Assembly: GCA_937975235.1 (NCBI GenBank)
Contig: CALJUZ010000197.1
Location: 1-7,433 of the forward strand
Direction of reading: 5' to 3'
From: CALJUZ01 sp003387805
Lineage (GTDB): Bacteria; Bacillota; Limnochordia; Limnochordales; ZCTH02-B6
DNA length: 7,433 nucleotides
Made by a program: the position numbers and the translations under genes
The notes under the pieces: model-generated
Told to the model about the DNA's origin: nothing
Database searches by the model: none
What the model saw: the letters and a program-made list of their open reading frames with translations, nothing else
Part shown: positions 1 to 5,617 of the stretch, piece after piece
How positions within the stretch are numbered: position 1 is the stretch's first letter
Layout: each line of letters begins with the position of its first letter

Positions 1-29
1 ATGTGGTCCGGTGGCTGGACCAATTGGCA
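1..29. promoter_or_regulatory. Operator-like 29-bp repeat, copy 1
   Basis: This copy matches the one at 117-145 in 26 of 29 positions, and it may extend past the window edge. The core, GGTCCRGTGGCYGGACCAAT, carries TGGTCC and GGACCA as inverted arms (4-9 and 17-22), followed by the palindrome CCAATTGG (20-27). On the minus strand the inner part reads TGGTCCAGCCA, which resembles the TGGTCnGACCA operators of GntR-superfamily regulators. No regulator gene is visible in the window, so the assignment is inference. The repeat and its symmetry are seen directly. Confidence 0.45.
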
Positions 30-40
30 CGCGACCTGCG
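24..40 (+). promoter_or_regulatory. Sigma-54-like -24/-12 element (tentative)
   Basis: The bases TTGGCACG (24-31), four bases, then CTGC (36-39) match the sigma-54 promoter pattern TTGGCACG-N4-TTGC with one mismatch. The GG (26-27) and GC (38-39) are separated by the required 10 bases. It points rightward, but no plus-strand gene follows before the minus-strand terminator at 315-347. It also overlaps the conserved end of the 29-bp repeat, and the second repeat copy lacks the GC element. A chance match is quite possible. Confidence 0.2.
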
Positions 41-116
41 GCGCCGGCCGAAAACCGGATTAGGCCGTCCACATCGGTGTTTTCGCCTCTCTACAGCGGC
101 GGATGCTGCAAGCAGA

Positions 117-145
117 ATGCGGTCCAGTGGCCGGACCAATTGGCA
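117..145. promoter_or_regulatory. Operator-like 29-bp repeat, copy 2
   Basis: This is the second copy of the repeat at 1-29, in the same orientation and exactly 116 bp downstream. That is about 11 turns of B-DNA, so a protein bound to each copy would sit on the same face of the helix. The minus strand reads TGGTCCGGCCA (128-138), one base from the GntR/FadR-type consensus TGGTCnGACCA, next to CCAATTGG (136-143). The three differences from copy 1 are single substitutions. Function is inferred; a dispersed repeat family is the alternative. Confidence 0.45.
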
Positions 146-190
146 AAACTCGCCGCGCGAGCATCTCTCCGGCGCGGGCACCCGCCGCCT

Positions 191-290
191 GCCGCTGAGC
201 GCAGGCGCCCGCCGCTGAGCGCAGGTGCCCGCCGCTCGGGGCAAACACCCGCCGCTGGGCGCAGGTGCTCGCCGCTCGCTGCGGGCCCGG
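191..290. repeat. 20-bp tandem repeat, about 4.5 units
   Basis: Head-to-tail units start at 191, 211, 231, 251 and 271, with consensus GCCGCTGAGCGCAGGYGCCC. Units 1 and 2 differ at one base. Units 3, 4 and the partial unit 5 are more diverged but keep GCCGCT at the start and mostly end in CCC. The 20-bp period shifts the reading frame at each unit, which argues against a coding repeat. There are no spacers, so it is not a CRISPR array. Confidence 0.8.
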
Positions 291-314
291 CGTGGGGTTC
301 CCGCCGGGCGCGCC

Positions 315-347
315 AAAAAAACCCTTGGGAAGCGCATTTCCCAAGGG
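315..347 (-). terminator. Intrinsic terminator of trxB
   Basis: Read on the minus strand, a perfect 10-bp stem (CCCTTGGGAA with TTCCCAAGGG; plus coordinates 322-331 and 338-347) has a 6-base loop and is followed at once by seven T residues (315-321). It lies about 40 bases past the trxB stop codon. This is a textbook Rho-independent terminator and the only one in the window with a proper T tract. Confidence 0.93.
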
Positions 348-386
348 GATGGTCGCGTCCGGCAGCGGCACGGTGCCGCGGCGGGC

Positions 387-1310
387 TTAAGCCAGGCCCT
401 GCTCCAGCAGGTACTTCTCCGCGTCCAGCGCCGCCATCGCGCCCGTGCCCGCCGCCGTGATGGCCTGGCGGTACACCGAATCCTGCACGTCGCCCGCGGC
501 GAACACGCCGGGGACGCTGGTTTGCGTGCCGTTGCGGGTGATGATATAGCCTTGCTCGTCCATCTCCACCTGGCCCTCGAGGAACTTGGTGTTGGGCGTG
601 TGGCCGATGGCGACGAATACGCCGTCGGTGCGGAACTCCCGGGTGGAGCCGTCCTTCACGTCGCGCAGGGTCACGCCGGTCACGACGCCGTTGTCGCTGT
701 TGATGCGGTCCACCACGGTGTTCCAGATAAACTCGATCTTCGGGTTGCTCTTGGCTCGCTCTTGCATAATCTTGCTGGCCCGCAGCTCGTCGCGGCGGTG
801 GACGATGGTGACCTTGCTGGCGAACTTGGTCAGGAAGATGGCTTCCTCCATGGCCGAGTCGCCGCCGCCCACCACGATGACCTCACGATCGCGGAAGAAG
901 AAGCCATCGCACGTGGCGCACGAGGACACGCCGCGGCCGACCAGTTCCTTCTCGCCGGGCACGCCCAGCCATTTGGCCGACGCGCCGGTGGCGATAATCA
1001 GCGCGTGGGCCTGGTACGTGTCCGCCAGCGACTTCACCGTGAACGGCCGCTGGCTGAGATCGACGGCGTCGGCCCGCCGCGTGACGAACCGGGCGCCGAA
1101 ACGAGCGGCCTGTTCCTTCATCTTTTGCATGAGTTCCGGACCCATGATGCCTTCCGGGAATCCCGGGAAGTTTTCCACCATGGTGGTCAGCGTCAGCTGG
1201 CCGCCGGGTTCATCGCCTTCCAGGACGAGCGGATTGAGATCGGCCCGGGCGGCATACAGTGCGGCGGTATAGCCCGCCGGCCCGGCGCCGAGAATGATAA
1301 CCTTTTCCAA
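387..1310 (-). CDS. trxB: Thioredoxin reductase (NADPH)
   Basis: Cytoplasmic flavoenzyme that passes electrons from NADPH through FAD and a redox disulfide to thioredoxin. At 307 residues it is of normal length for the low-molecular-weight bacterial class. Visible motifs, in order, are the FAD-binding GAGPAG (8-13), ENFPGFPEGI (46-55), the active-site CATC (131-134) followed by DG, the NADPH-binding GGGDSA (148-153) with HRRDELRA (171-178), and the C-terminal FAD motif FAAGDV (270-275). The HRR signature favours NADPH. The start is TTG at 1310, supported by an AAGGGGG ribosome binding site (1321-1327) 10 bases upstream; no better start precedes the FAD motif. It appears monocistronic: a 332-bp spacer separates it from the dehydrogenase upstream, and a strong terminator follows. 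No thioredoxin gene is in the window. Confidence 0.97.
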   Translation of the reverse strand: MEKVIILGAGPAGYTAALYAARADLNPLVLEGDEPGGQLTLTTMVENFPGFPEGIMGPELMQKMKEQAARFGARFVTRRADAVDLSQRPFTVKSLADTYQAHALIIATGASAKWLGVPGEKELVGRGVSSCATCDGFFFRDREVIVVGGGDSAMEEAIFLTKFASKVTIVHRRDELRASKIMQERAKSNPKIEFIWNTVVDRINSDNGVVTGVTLRDVKDGSTREFRTDGVFVAIGHTPNTKFLEGQVEMDEQGYIITRNGTQTSVPGVFAAGDVQDSVYRQAITAAGTGAMAALDAEKYLLEQGLA

Positions 1311-1377
1311 AGCCTTTGGTCCCCCTTCGACTTGTACTGCACGCTTTCACGGAACACGGACGGGCCGGCGTCCACGC

Positions 1378-1481
1378 CTGCGGAGCTGCCGCGCCGCGAA
1401 GCCTGGGAACTGCGGCGCTGCGGACCCGCCGAGCCGCGATGCTGCGGAGCTGCGGCACTGCGGCGCTGCGGTACCGCGGAG
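1378..1481. repeat. Degenerate 8-bp tandem repeat array
   Basis: Thirteen consecutive 8-base units stay in register with a CYGCGGNN-like consensus. Exact CTGCGG hexamers begin at 1378, 1410, 1418, 1442, 1450, 1458 and 1466, all offset by multiples of eight; the intervening units are diverged forms such as CCGCGATG and CCGCCGAG. The 1442-1471 section is four uninterrupted near-identical units. An 8-bp period is not coding-compatible. The array lies upstream of trxB, probably in its leader or promoter region. Confidence 0.7.
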
Positions 1482-1584
1482 CTCCCGTCGGCGAGGCGGG
1501 CGTCGCGGGCACCGGGGAGGCCTGTGTGGCCACGCCTGCGCCGACGGTGAAGCGGACGCCGGCGGCGGCCGCCGCGCCCCGGGG

Positions 1585-1604
1585 TGACGCCGTCGACGCC
1601 GTCA
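1585..1604. repeat. 20-base near-palindrome downstream of the dehydrogenase
   Basis: The sequence TGACGCCGTCGACGCCGTCA equals its own reverse complement except for one C-C mismatch pair, so 18 of 20 bases are symmetric about a central CGTCGACG. It lies about 40 bases beyond the dehydrogenase stop and about 275 bases before the trxB start. It could be an operator for a dimeric regulator or one arm of a terminator structure, but it has no loop and no T tract. Part of the symmetry comes from a 9-base direct duplication of GACGCCGTC. Confidence 0.35.
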
Positions 1605-1642
1605 GCGGCATCGTCGGCCGAGTGCTATGATATCACGTATCG

Positions 1643-2941
1643 TCAGACGGCGGCAGTGACTTCCGTCACCGTGGCCCGGCTGCGGGGCCGTCCGTCGGCC
1701 CACTCCCGGGCCACGGGGGTGTCCGGGATGAACACGGCCTTCAGGCACCCGGACTTCTTCTTGGCCATGGCCGTCGCCAGGCCCTCCCGGTAATCCCGCA
1801 GGGGGAAGCGGTGGGTCACCATGCCCGACAAGTCCACCTTGCCCTGGGCCATCAAGTCCATCGCGTACTGCATGGCCGGGATGCGTCCCCGGGGCGTATC
1901 CACCGGCGCCGAGGCGAACACGCCCTGCACGTGCAGCTCCTTTTGCCAGATGAAGCTCCAGTCGATGCCCCGCGGCAGCGCGGCCAGGCCCAGCAGGATG
2001 ACCCTGCCGCCGGGCGCGGCGAAGCGCAGCGCGTCGTTGAGGGCTTTCGGGCTGCCCGCGCTCTCGAACACCACGTCGGCGCCGCCCACCAGCACGGGCG
2101 GCCCGATGACGGGCTTCAGCAGCTTGGCGCCCAAAGCCTCGGCCACCGTCTCGTAGAGGCGGCCGCCCCGGGGCATGAGCACTTCGTCGGCGCCGTACTC
2201 TCGCGCCTTCTCCGCCTGGAAGCGGTGCCGCACCAGCGCGACCACCCGGGCGTCGGGCGCCATAATCTTCAGCGCGACGATGACCGACAGCCCGATGACG
2301 CCGCCGCCGATGACCAGGGCCGTGCCGCCGCCCGGCGGCCCCGCCAGCTGCACCGCGTGCAGCGCGCACCCGAAGGGCTCGGTCATGAGCGCGTTTTCAT
2401 TGCTGACGTGGTCGGGCACGGGAATGATCTGCGTGCGGTGCGCCACGTAGGTCGCGCCCCAGCTGCCGCCGGTGTCCCGGCAGTGGCCCAGGAGCAGGCC
2501 CGGGGCGATGCTGCCGGCGGTGAAGCGCAGGCAGCGGTTGGGCCGGCCGGCGCGACACGCCTTGCACGGCGTGCCGAAACCCCGCACCGCGCAAGGCAGC
2601 AGCGGATCGGCCACCACCCGCTGGCCCGGCCGGATGTCGCCCGCCGTCTCGCCCGCTTCGCGCACGATGCCGACGTTTTCATGGCCGATGACGAAGGGGA
2701 AGCTGGCCAAAGGCGACAGCGACGGGCTGTCCTCCAGCGTAATGAGGCTCAGGTCGCTGCCGCAGATGCCGCCCATGATGGTGTCGATTTTGACCCAGTC
2801 CGAATCCGGCAGCTCCGGTTCAGGCACGTCCCCGTAGGCCAAAAGGCCCAGCGCGCCGGTGAACGCGGCCGGACGGACCGCGCCGGCCGCCTTCGCCAGC
2901 ACGTATTTCACCGGGTTGAACACAAATTGCAACGCTTCCAT
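1643..2941 (-). CDS. Zinc-dependent medium-chain dehydrogenase (MDR superfamily)
   Basis: This 432-residue protein is an alcohol/polyol dehydrogenase-type oxidoreductase, probably NAD(P)-linked. The catalytic-zinc ligands are Cys60 (in GGICGSDLS), His87 and Glu88 (in IGHEN), and probably Glu188 (in MTEPFGCALHAV). A structural-zinc lobe has Cys117, Cys126, Cys129 and Cys137, with the first spacing longer (x8) than the common x2. The Rossmann motif is GGGVIGLS (212-219). At 432 residues it is longer than the usual 340-380, with an N-terminal extension of about 30 residues and an uncharacteristic C-terminal tail after about residue 408. The ATG at 2941 follows a GGGTGGG-type ribosome binding site. 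The same frame stays open upstream, but that part overlaps the aldolase gene and reads as shadow. Only 20 bases separate it from the aldolase stop, so co-transcription is very likely. The substrate cannot be named. Confidence 0.88.
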   Translation of the reverse strand: MEALQFVFNPVKYVLAKAAGAVRPAAFTGALGLLAYGDVPEPELPDSDWVKIDTIMGGICGSDLSLITLEDSPSLSPLASFPFVIGHENVGIVREAGETAGDIRPGQRVVADPLLPCAVRGFGTPCKACRAGRPNRCLRFTAGSIAPGLLLGHCRDTGGSWGATYVAHRTQIIPVPDHVSNENALMTEPFGCALHAVQLAGPPGGGTALVIGGGVIGLSVIVALKIMAPDARVVALVRHRFQAEKAREYGADEVLMPRGGRLYETVAEALGAKLLKPVIGPPVLVGGADVVFESAGSPKALNDALRFAAPGGRVILLGLAALPRGIDWSFIWQKELHVQGVFASAPVDTPRGRIPAMQYAMDLMAQGKVDLSGMVTHRFPLRDYREGLATAMAKKKSGCLKAVFIPDTPVAREWADGRPRSRATVTEVTAAV

Positions 2942-2961
2942 GAAACCCACCCGCGCCGCCG

Positions 2962-4098
2962 TCAGGTCATGGGCACCTGGGGGATGATCCGCCCTTCGAT
3001 GCGGTCGAAGATGTCGTCCAGGCTGCGCCCCGTAATGGTCAGCCCGTGGTTGCGCAAACCGACCACCGCCCGCGACGGATCCGGCGCCTGCCGCACTTTC
3101 TCCGCCACCGCGTGGGCCAGCTCGTACGTGCCGCACGGGTAGTTGATGTCCGTCGACGGAATGTCGTCCATCCACGCGTGCACGTGCACGATGGCGCCCA
3201 CCGTGGGGTGTTCGCGGTAAATCATCCAGTGTTCGATGGCGTCCACCGACACCCGGTTGGGCTTGACGTCCGGCGGCACGCTGAGGATCATGGCGCCCCG
3301 CGCCTCGTCGTAGTCTTTCACCAGGAGCATGTCCCGGCCGATGACTTTCATGTCGGCCTTGTTGACGCCGCTGCCGCTCATCCAGAACGTCTTCTCGTCC
3401 CGGCGCACGCTCAGGTTGCCGTAGCTGAGGCCGCCCAGCGAGTAGAGGCGCTGCACGTGGCGCCATTCTTCGGGCGAAAGCAGCTCCTGAATCGGAAACG
3501 GCGCCGGCAGCAGGTTCAGCGCGTCCAGGCGCTTGCCCGCCTCGGCCAGCTGCCGGGTGAATTCATCGCCCTGCCACAGCTCTTCGGGCAGGTCCGGCTC
3601 GAAAATGTTGTTGATGACCAGCCGGCTGCACGCCAGGGGCGCCACCCGGCTGTACAGGGCGTCGTAATAGGCGTCGGAGTCCAGGTCCGTGTCGATGGAA
3701 TACGCCCCCTGCTCCAGCGTCACGAAATGGGTTTCCACCCGCGTGCCGTCGTTGACGATGTACAGGAGCAGGTTGCTGAGGCTGCGGATGAGGATGGGGT
3801 AGCCCGCGGCCAGCACGTCATCGGGCCGCTCGGACACCTCCGTCACGCCCAGGACGAACACGGCCTGGCTGCGCCGGCGAAACGAACGGGGTTTGGCGGC
3901 GTCCACCACGTGCATGACGAAACCGACGCCTTCTTCCGCACCGGCGCGGAACTGGTGGCCGTGCTTCTCCAGCTTGCGCCGCAAGCCGTCCAGGATGCGG
4001 CGCATCGCCTCGCTGGGAGGCTGCTGTCCCGCCAAGGTAAAGGCCAACGCCGGCGAACCCGACGGGCCGTACCCGGCCAATGCCGCTGCTTCGGCCAT
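2962..4098 (-). CDS. Class II aldolase/adducin-family protein with long N-terminal region
   Basis: This 378-residue protein carries a class II aldolase domain in its C-terminal half (about 205-372). Visible signatures are GGLSYGNLSVR (222-232), MSGSGVNKADM (240-250), the zinc ligands His305 and His307 in HVHAW, and the third zinc histidine His351 in LRNHG. The residue aligned with the catalytic Glu73 of fuculose-phosphate aldolase appears to be Asp286, as in ribulose-5-phosphate 4-epimerases; this is a by-eye alignment. Family members are usually 200-230 residues, so residues 1-200 are an extra region. I do not recognise it; it has predicted alpha/beta character and a hydrophobic stretch around 100-116. 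The ATG has a strong AGGAGGTT site (4107-4114) about 8 bases upstream. It is the first gene of a likely two-gene operon with the dehydrogenase. Lyase versus epimerase activity and substrate are unknown. Confidence 0.85.
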   Translation of the reverse strand: MAEAAALAGYGPSGSPALAFTLAGQQPPSEAMRRILDGLRRKLEKHGHQFRAGAEEGVGFVMHVVDAAKPRSFRRRSQAVFVLGVTEVSERPDDVLAAGYPILIRSLSNLLLYIVNDGTRVETHFVTLEQGAYSIDTDLDSDAYYDALYSRVAPLACSRLVINNIFEPDLPEELWQGDEFTRQLAEAGKRLDALNLLPAPFPIQELLSPEEWRHVQRLYSLGGLSYGNLSVRRDEKTFWMSGSGVNKADMKVIGRDMLLVKDYDEARGAMILSVPPDVKPNRVSVDAIEHWMIYREHPTVGAIVHVHAWMDDIPSTDINYPCGTYELAHAVAEKVRQAPDPSRAVVGLRNHGLTITGRSLDDIFDRIEGRIIPQVPMT

Positions 4099-4205
4099 CC
4101 ACGTTCAACCTCCTGTCGCGTTGCCTTGTCCATGAGTCCTGTTAGTTTGCGCGTTCTTCCACGTTTTCCATACACTTTCCTTCCCGGCTCCTTGGGCCCC
4201 TGCGC

Positions 4206-4248
4206 GACAAAGCCCCGGACCGGGGCGCTTGCGCCTCGGTACCGGGGC
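4206..4248 (-). terminator. Probable terminator after the PCu(A)C gene
   Basis: A long GC hairpin spans 4212-4248. Its arms pair GCCCCGG plus ACCG plus GGCGC with one bulged base and one mismatch around a short CAAG loop. On the minus strand it is followed by CTTTGT, a weak U-rich tail. It starts about 47 bases beyond the PCu(A)C stop and precedes the aldolase gene, so it would separate the copper genes from the dehydrogenase/aldolase operon. The poor T tract keeps confidence moderate. Confidence 0.5.
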
Positions 4249-4294
4249 CGAATCATTCCCTGTTCACTGCGTCGCCCGCAGGACGGGCCGCGGC

Positions 4295-4861
4295 TCAGTG
4301 CTCGTGGTGGTCGTCGTGATGCTCGTCGTGGCCGGCTGCGTCGTGGTGGTGGTCATGGTGGTCATGGTGGTCATGATCGTCCATGCCAACGCCGACGGTG
4401 ACCGGCACGTGGATGACGTGCTCCTGTCCGTCCTCGGTGTAGAGGGTCAGCGAGAACGAGTCGCCTTCCTCCAGGTCGCGGGTCAGCCCGATGAGCATAA
4501 TGTGCAGGCCGCCCGGCCGCAGCTCGACGCGGCCGCCCGCGGGCACCACCAGCTGCGGAATTTGCTGCATCCGCATCACCTGCTGGAAGCGGCCGTCCTC
4601 CATGTACACTTCAATGGTGGTCTCGTGAATTTCCACCAGCTCGGCCACGTCGGCCGCCGCCGCGACGAAGACGGCGTCGCGGCCGCCTTCATTCGCAATG
4701 TGCATGTAGACGGCGCTGGTGTGGCCCTCGCTGGCGGCGCGGGCCCAGACGCCTTCGAAGCTCAGCCCGGGCTCCGCCCGGACCGCCGACGGCACGGCCG
4801 CCAAAGCGATGACCGCCGTCAGAGCCAGGACCAGCACCATCGGTCGCGACAATTTCGTCAA
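4295..4861 (-). CDS. Secreted PCu(A)C copper chaperone with His-rich tail
   Basis: Extracytoplasmic Cu(I) chaperone of the PCu(A)C family (DUF461), which supplies copper to the CuA site of cytochrome oxidase, usually together with SCO. The 188-residue product begins with a signal peptide (hydrophobic about 8-25, probable cut after AVRA near residue 29). The copper motif normally reads H-x10-M-x21-H-x-M. Here His79 (EIHET) is followed by Met98, then exactly 21 residues to His120-Ile-Met122 (GLHIM), but the first spacing is 18, an 8-residue insertion. The last 29 residues hold 14 His and 9 Asp, a probable extra metal-binding tail. The start chosen is TTG at 4861, 9 bases from an AGGAGG site; an earlier in-frame TTG at 4870 abuts that site and is unlikely. 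It lies 99 bases downstream of SCO on the same strand, probably in one operon. Confidence 0.93.
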   Translation of the reverse strand: MTKLSRPMVLVLALTAVIALAAVPSAVRAEPGLSFEGVWARAASEGHTSAVYMHIANEGGRDAVFVAAAADVAELVEIHETTIEVYMEDGRFQQVMRMQQIPQLVVPAGGRVELRPGGLHIMLIGLTRDLEEGDSFSLTLYTEDGQEHVIHVPVTVGVGMDDHDHHDHHDHHHDAAGHDEHHDDHHEH

Positions 4862-4905
4862 CGCAAGCAACCTCCTTTGACTCTCATCCGGCAGGGCCGG
4901 GGAGC

Positions 4906-4936
4906 GCCCGCCGGGCCGCGGACGGCGCCGGCGGGC
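4906..4936 (-). other. GC hairpin between SCO and PCu(A)C genes
   Basis: The arms GCCCGCCGG (4906-4914) and CCGGCGGGC (4928-4936) form a perfect 9-bp stem with a 13-base loop in the 99-base gap between the two copper genes. No T tract follows on the minus strand, so it is unlikely to be an efficient intrinsic terminator. It could lower downstream expression or mark a processing or mRNA-stability site. The structure is seen; the role is a guess. Confidence 0.35.
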
Positions 4937-4960
4937 CGTCGTCGTCGTACGGTCACCCGG

Positions 4961-5617
4961 TTACAGCAAGTTGCGCAAGTCCGCCGCGATCTGCGGCGGC
5001 TCCAGGCCAAAGGGCAGCACCAAGCGCAAGTTGCCGTCCTGATCGATGACGTACGTGAAAGCGGTGTGCTCGACCCAGTAGCCCACGGGCGAGGTTTCGG
5101 CCTCCACCTTTTCGTAGTAGACGCCGTATTCGCGGGCGATTTCCGCGATCTGCTCCGGCGTGCCCGTCAGGCCGTAAAACGTGGAGTCGAAGCGGCTCAC
5201 GTAGCGCTCCAGATGCTCCGGCGTGTCGTACTCCGGGTCCACCGACACGAACACGAACTTGACGTTTTCCGCCAGCGGCCCCAGCTCCCGCTTCACCTGG
5301 GTGTAGTACACCAGCGTGGCCGGGCAGACGTCGGGGCAGTTGGTGTAGCCGAAGAAGACCACCACCAGGTCGCCCCGGTGGTCCGCCAGGCTGAACTCGT
5401 TGTAGTACTGGTCGATGAGCTCGATGGCCGGCGCCTCATGGGGCGGGTCGAGGAAAAAGCCGTTCCACGGCAGGTCGGCCAGGGAAACGGCGCTTTCCTG
5501 CTGCATCTTGTTGATGGTATAGAATCCCCAGGCCGCATAGGCGCCCGACATAATGAGCACCACGACCAGCAGGATGATAATCCGCCGCGGACCGCCTCGC
5601 CGCGCAGTCTTGCTCAC
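4961..5617 (-). CDS. SCO1/SenC-family protein, membrane-anchored
   Basis: SCO proteins are thioredoxin-fold copper-binding proteins that help assemble the CuA (or CuB) centre of cytochrome oxidase and act as thiol reductants. The 218-residue product has a basic N-terminus, one membrane anchor (about 12-30), and an extracytoplasmic domain. The copper ligands are Cys94 and Cys98 in CPDVCP and His184 in VEHTAFTYVID, so all three required residues are present. VSVDPEYDTPEHL (125-137) is also typical. I place the start at GTG 5617, 8 bases after GGAGG; an upstream in-frame TTG (5635) would put that ribosome binding site inside the gene. It is the first gene of the likely SCO-PCu(A)C unit and faces the divergent OsmC gene. 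Regulation probably comes from the spacer at 5618-5908. Confidence 0.95.
   Translation of the reverse strand: MSKTARRGGPRRIIILLVVVLIMSGAYAAWGFYTINKMQQESAVSLADLPWNGFFLDPPHEAPAIELIDQYYNEFSLADHRGDLVVVFFGYTNCPDVCPATLVYYTQVKRELGPLAENVKFVFVSVDPEYDTPEHLERYVSRFDSTFYGLTGTPEQIAEIAREYGVYYEKVEAETSPVGYWVEHTAFTYVIDQDGNLRLVLPFGLEPPQIAADLRNLL

Larger units (their letters stand above)
1..386. other. Non-coding region left of trxB with repeats
   Basis: No convincing gene lies here. Open frames exist on both strands, but they have arginine/alanine/proline-rich shadow composition, lack ribosome binding sites, and run through a 20-bp tandem repeat whose unit is not a multiple of three. The stretch holds two copies of a 29-bp dyad-containing repeat (1-29 and 117-145), a 20-bp tandem array (191-290) and the trxB terminator (315-347). 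Because trxB transcription should stop at that terminator, the rest probably serves a gene beyond the left edge. This is inference. Confidence 0.6.
1311..1642. other. Non-coding spacer between dehydrogenase and trxB
   Basis: This is the likely leader and promoter region of trxB and also the downstream region of the dehydrogenase. I see no supported gene. From the trxB side it holds the trxB ribosome binding site (1321-1327), a degenerate 8-bp repeat array (1378-1481), a 14-base GC palindrome (1562-1575), a 20-base near-palindrome (1585-1604) and a small AT-rich island (about 1625-1640). I could not find a convincing -35/-10 pair for trxB; a TATCAT hexamer on the minus strand (1627-1632) lacks a good -35 partner. 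No T-tailed terminator for the dehydrogenase is visible. Confidence 0.6.

Noticed and set aside
1..63. 20-codon frame starting with ATG at the first base
   Set aside because: It is very short, its upstream is not visible, and it coincides with the operator-like repeat; the same ATG also appears in copy 2 without a comparable frame.
1..145. Repeats as ends of an insertion sequence or small mobile element
   Set aside because: The copies are direct rather than inverted, only 116 bp apart, and enclose no coding sequence. Internal dyad symmetry fits an operator better.
191..290. Possible CRISPR array
   Set aside because: Units are contiguous 20-mers without spacers, and no cas gene is near.
225..1550. 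Long plus-strand open frame of about 440 codons opposite trxB
   Set aside because: Its product is His/Arg/Ala-rich with no domain, it has no ribosome binding site, and it runs through tandem repeats. It mirrors trxB codon structure, a usual high-GC antisense artefact.
1625..1640. TATCAT on the minus strand as the trxB -10 box
   Set aside because: No acceptable -35 hexamer at 16-18 bases, and it would give a leader of more than 300 bases. It is mentioned only as a weak possibility.
1811..3142. Long plus-strand open frame opposite the dehydrogenase
   Set aside because: Antisense shadow: low-complexity His/Arg/Gln composition and no family signature, while the minus strand has zinc and Rossmann motifs.
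1643..3466. Dehydrogenase frame extended to 607 residues, suggesting a fusion with a second domain
   Set aside because: Residues upstream of the ATG at 2941 overlap the aldolase gene out of frame and are Arg/Gly-rich noise. The family fold starts after 2941.
3046..4401. Long plus-strand open frame opposite the aldolase
   Set aside because: Same shadow composition. It crosses the intergenic spacer and the end of PCu(A)C, with no start signal.
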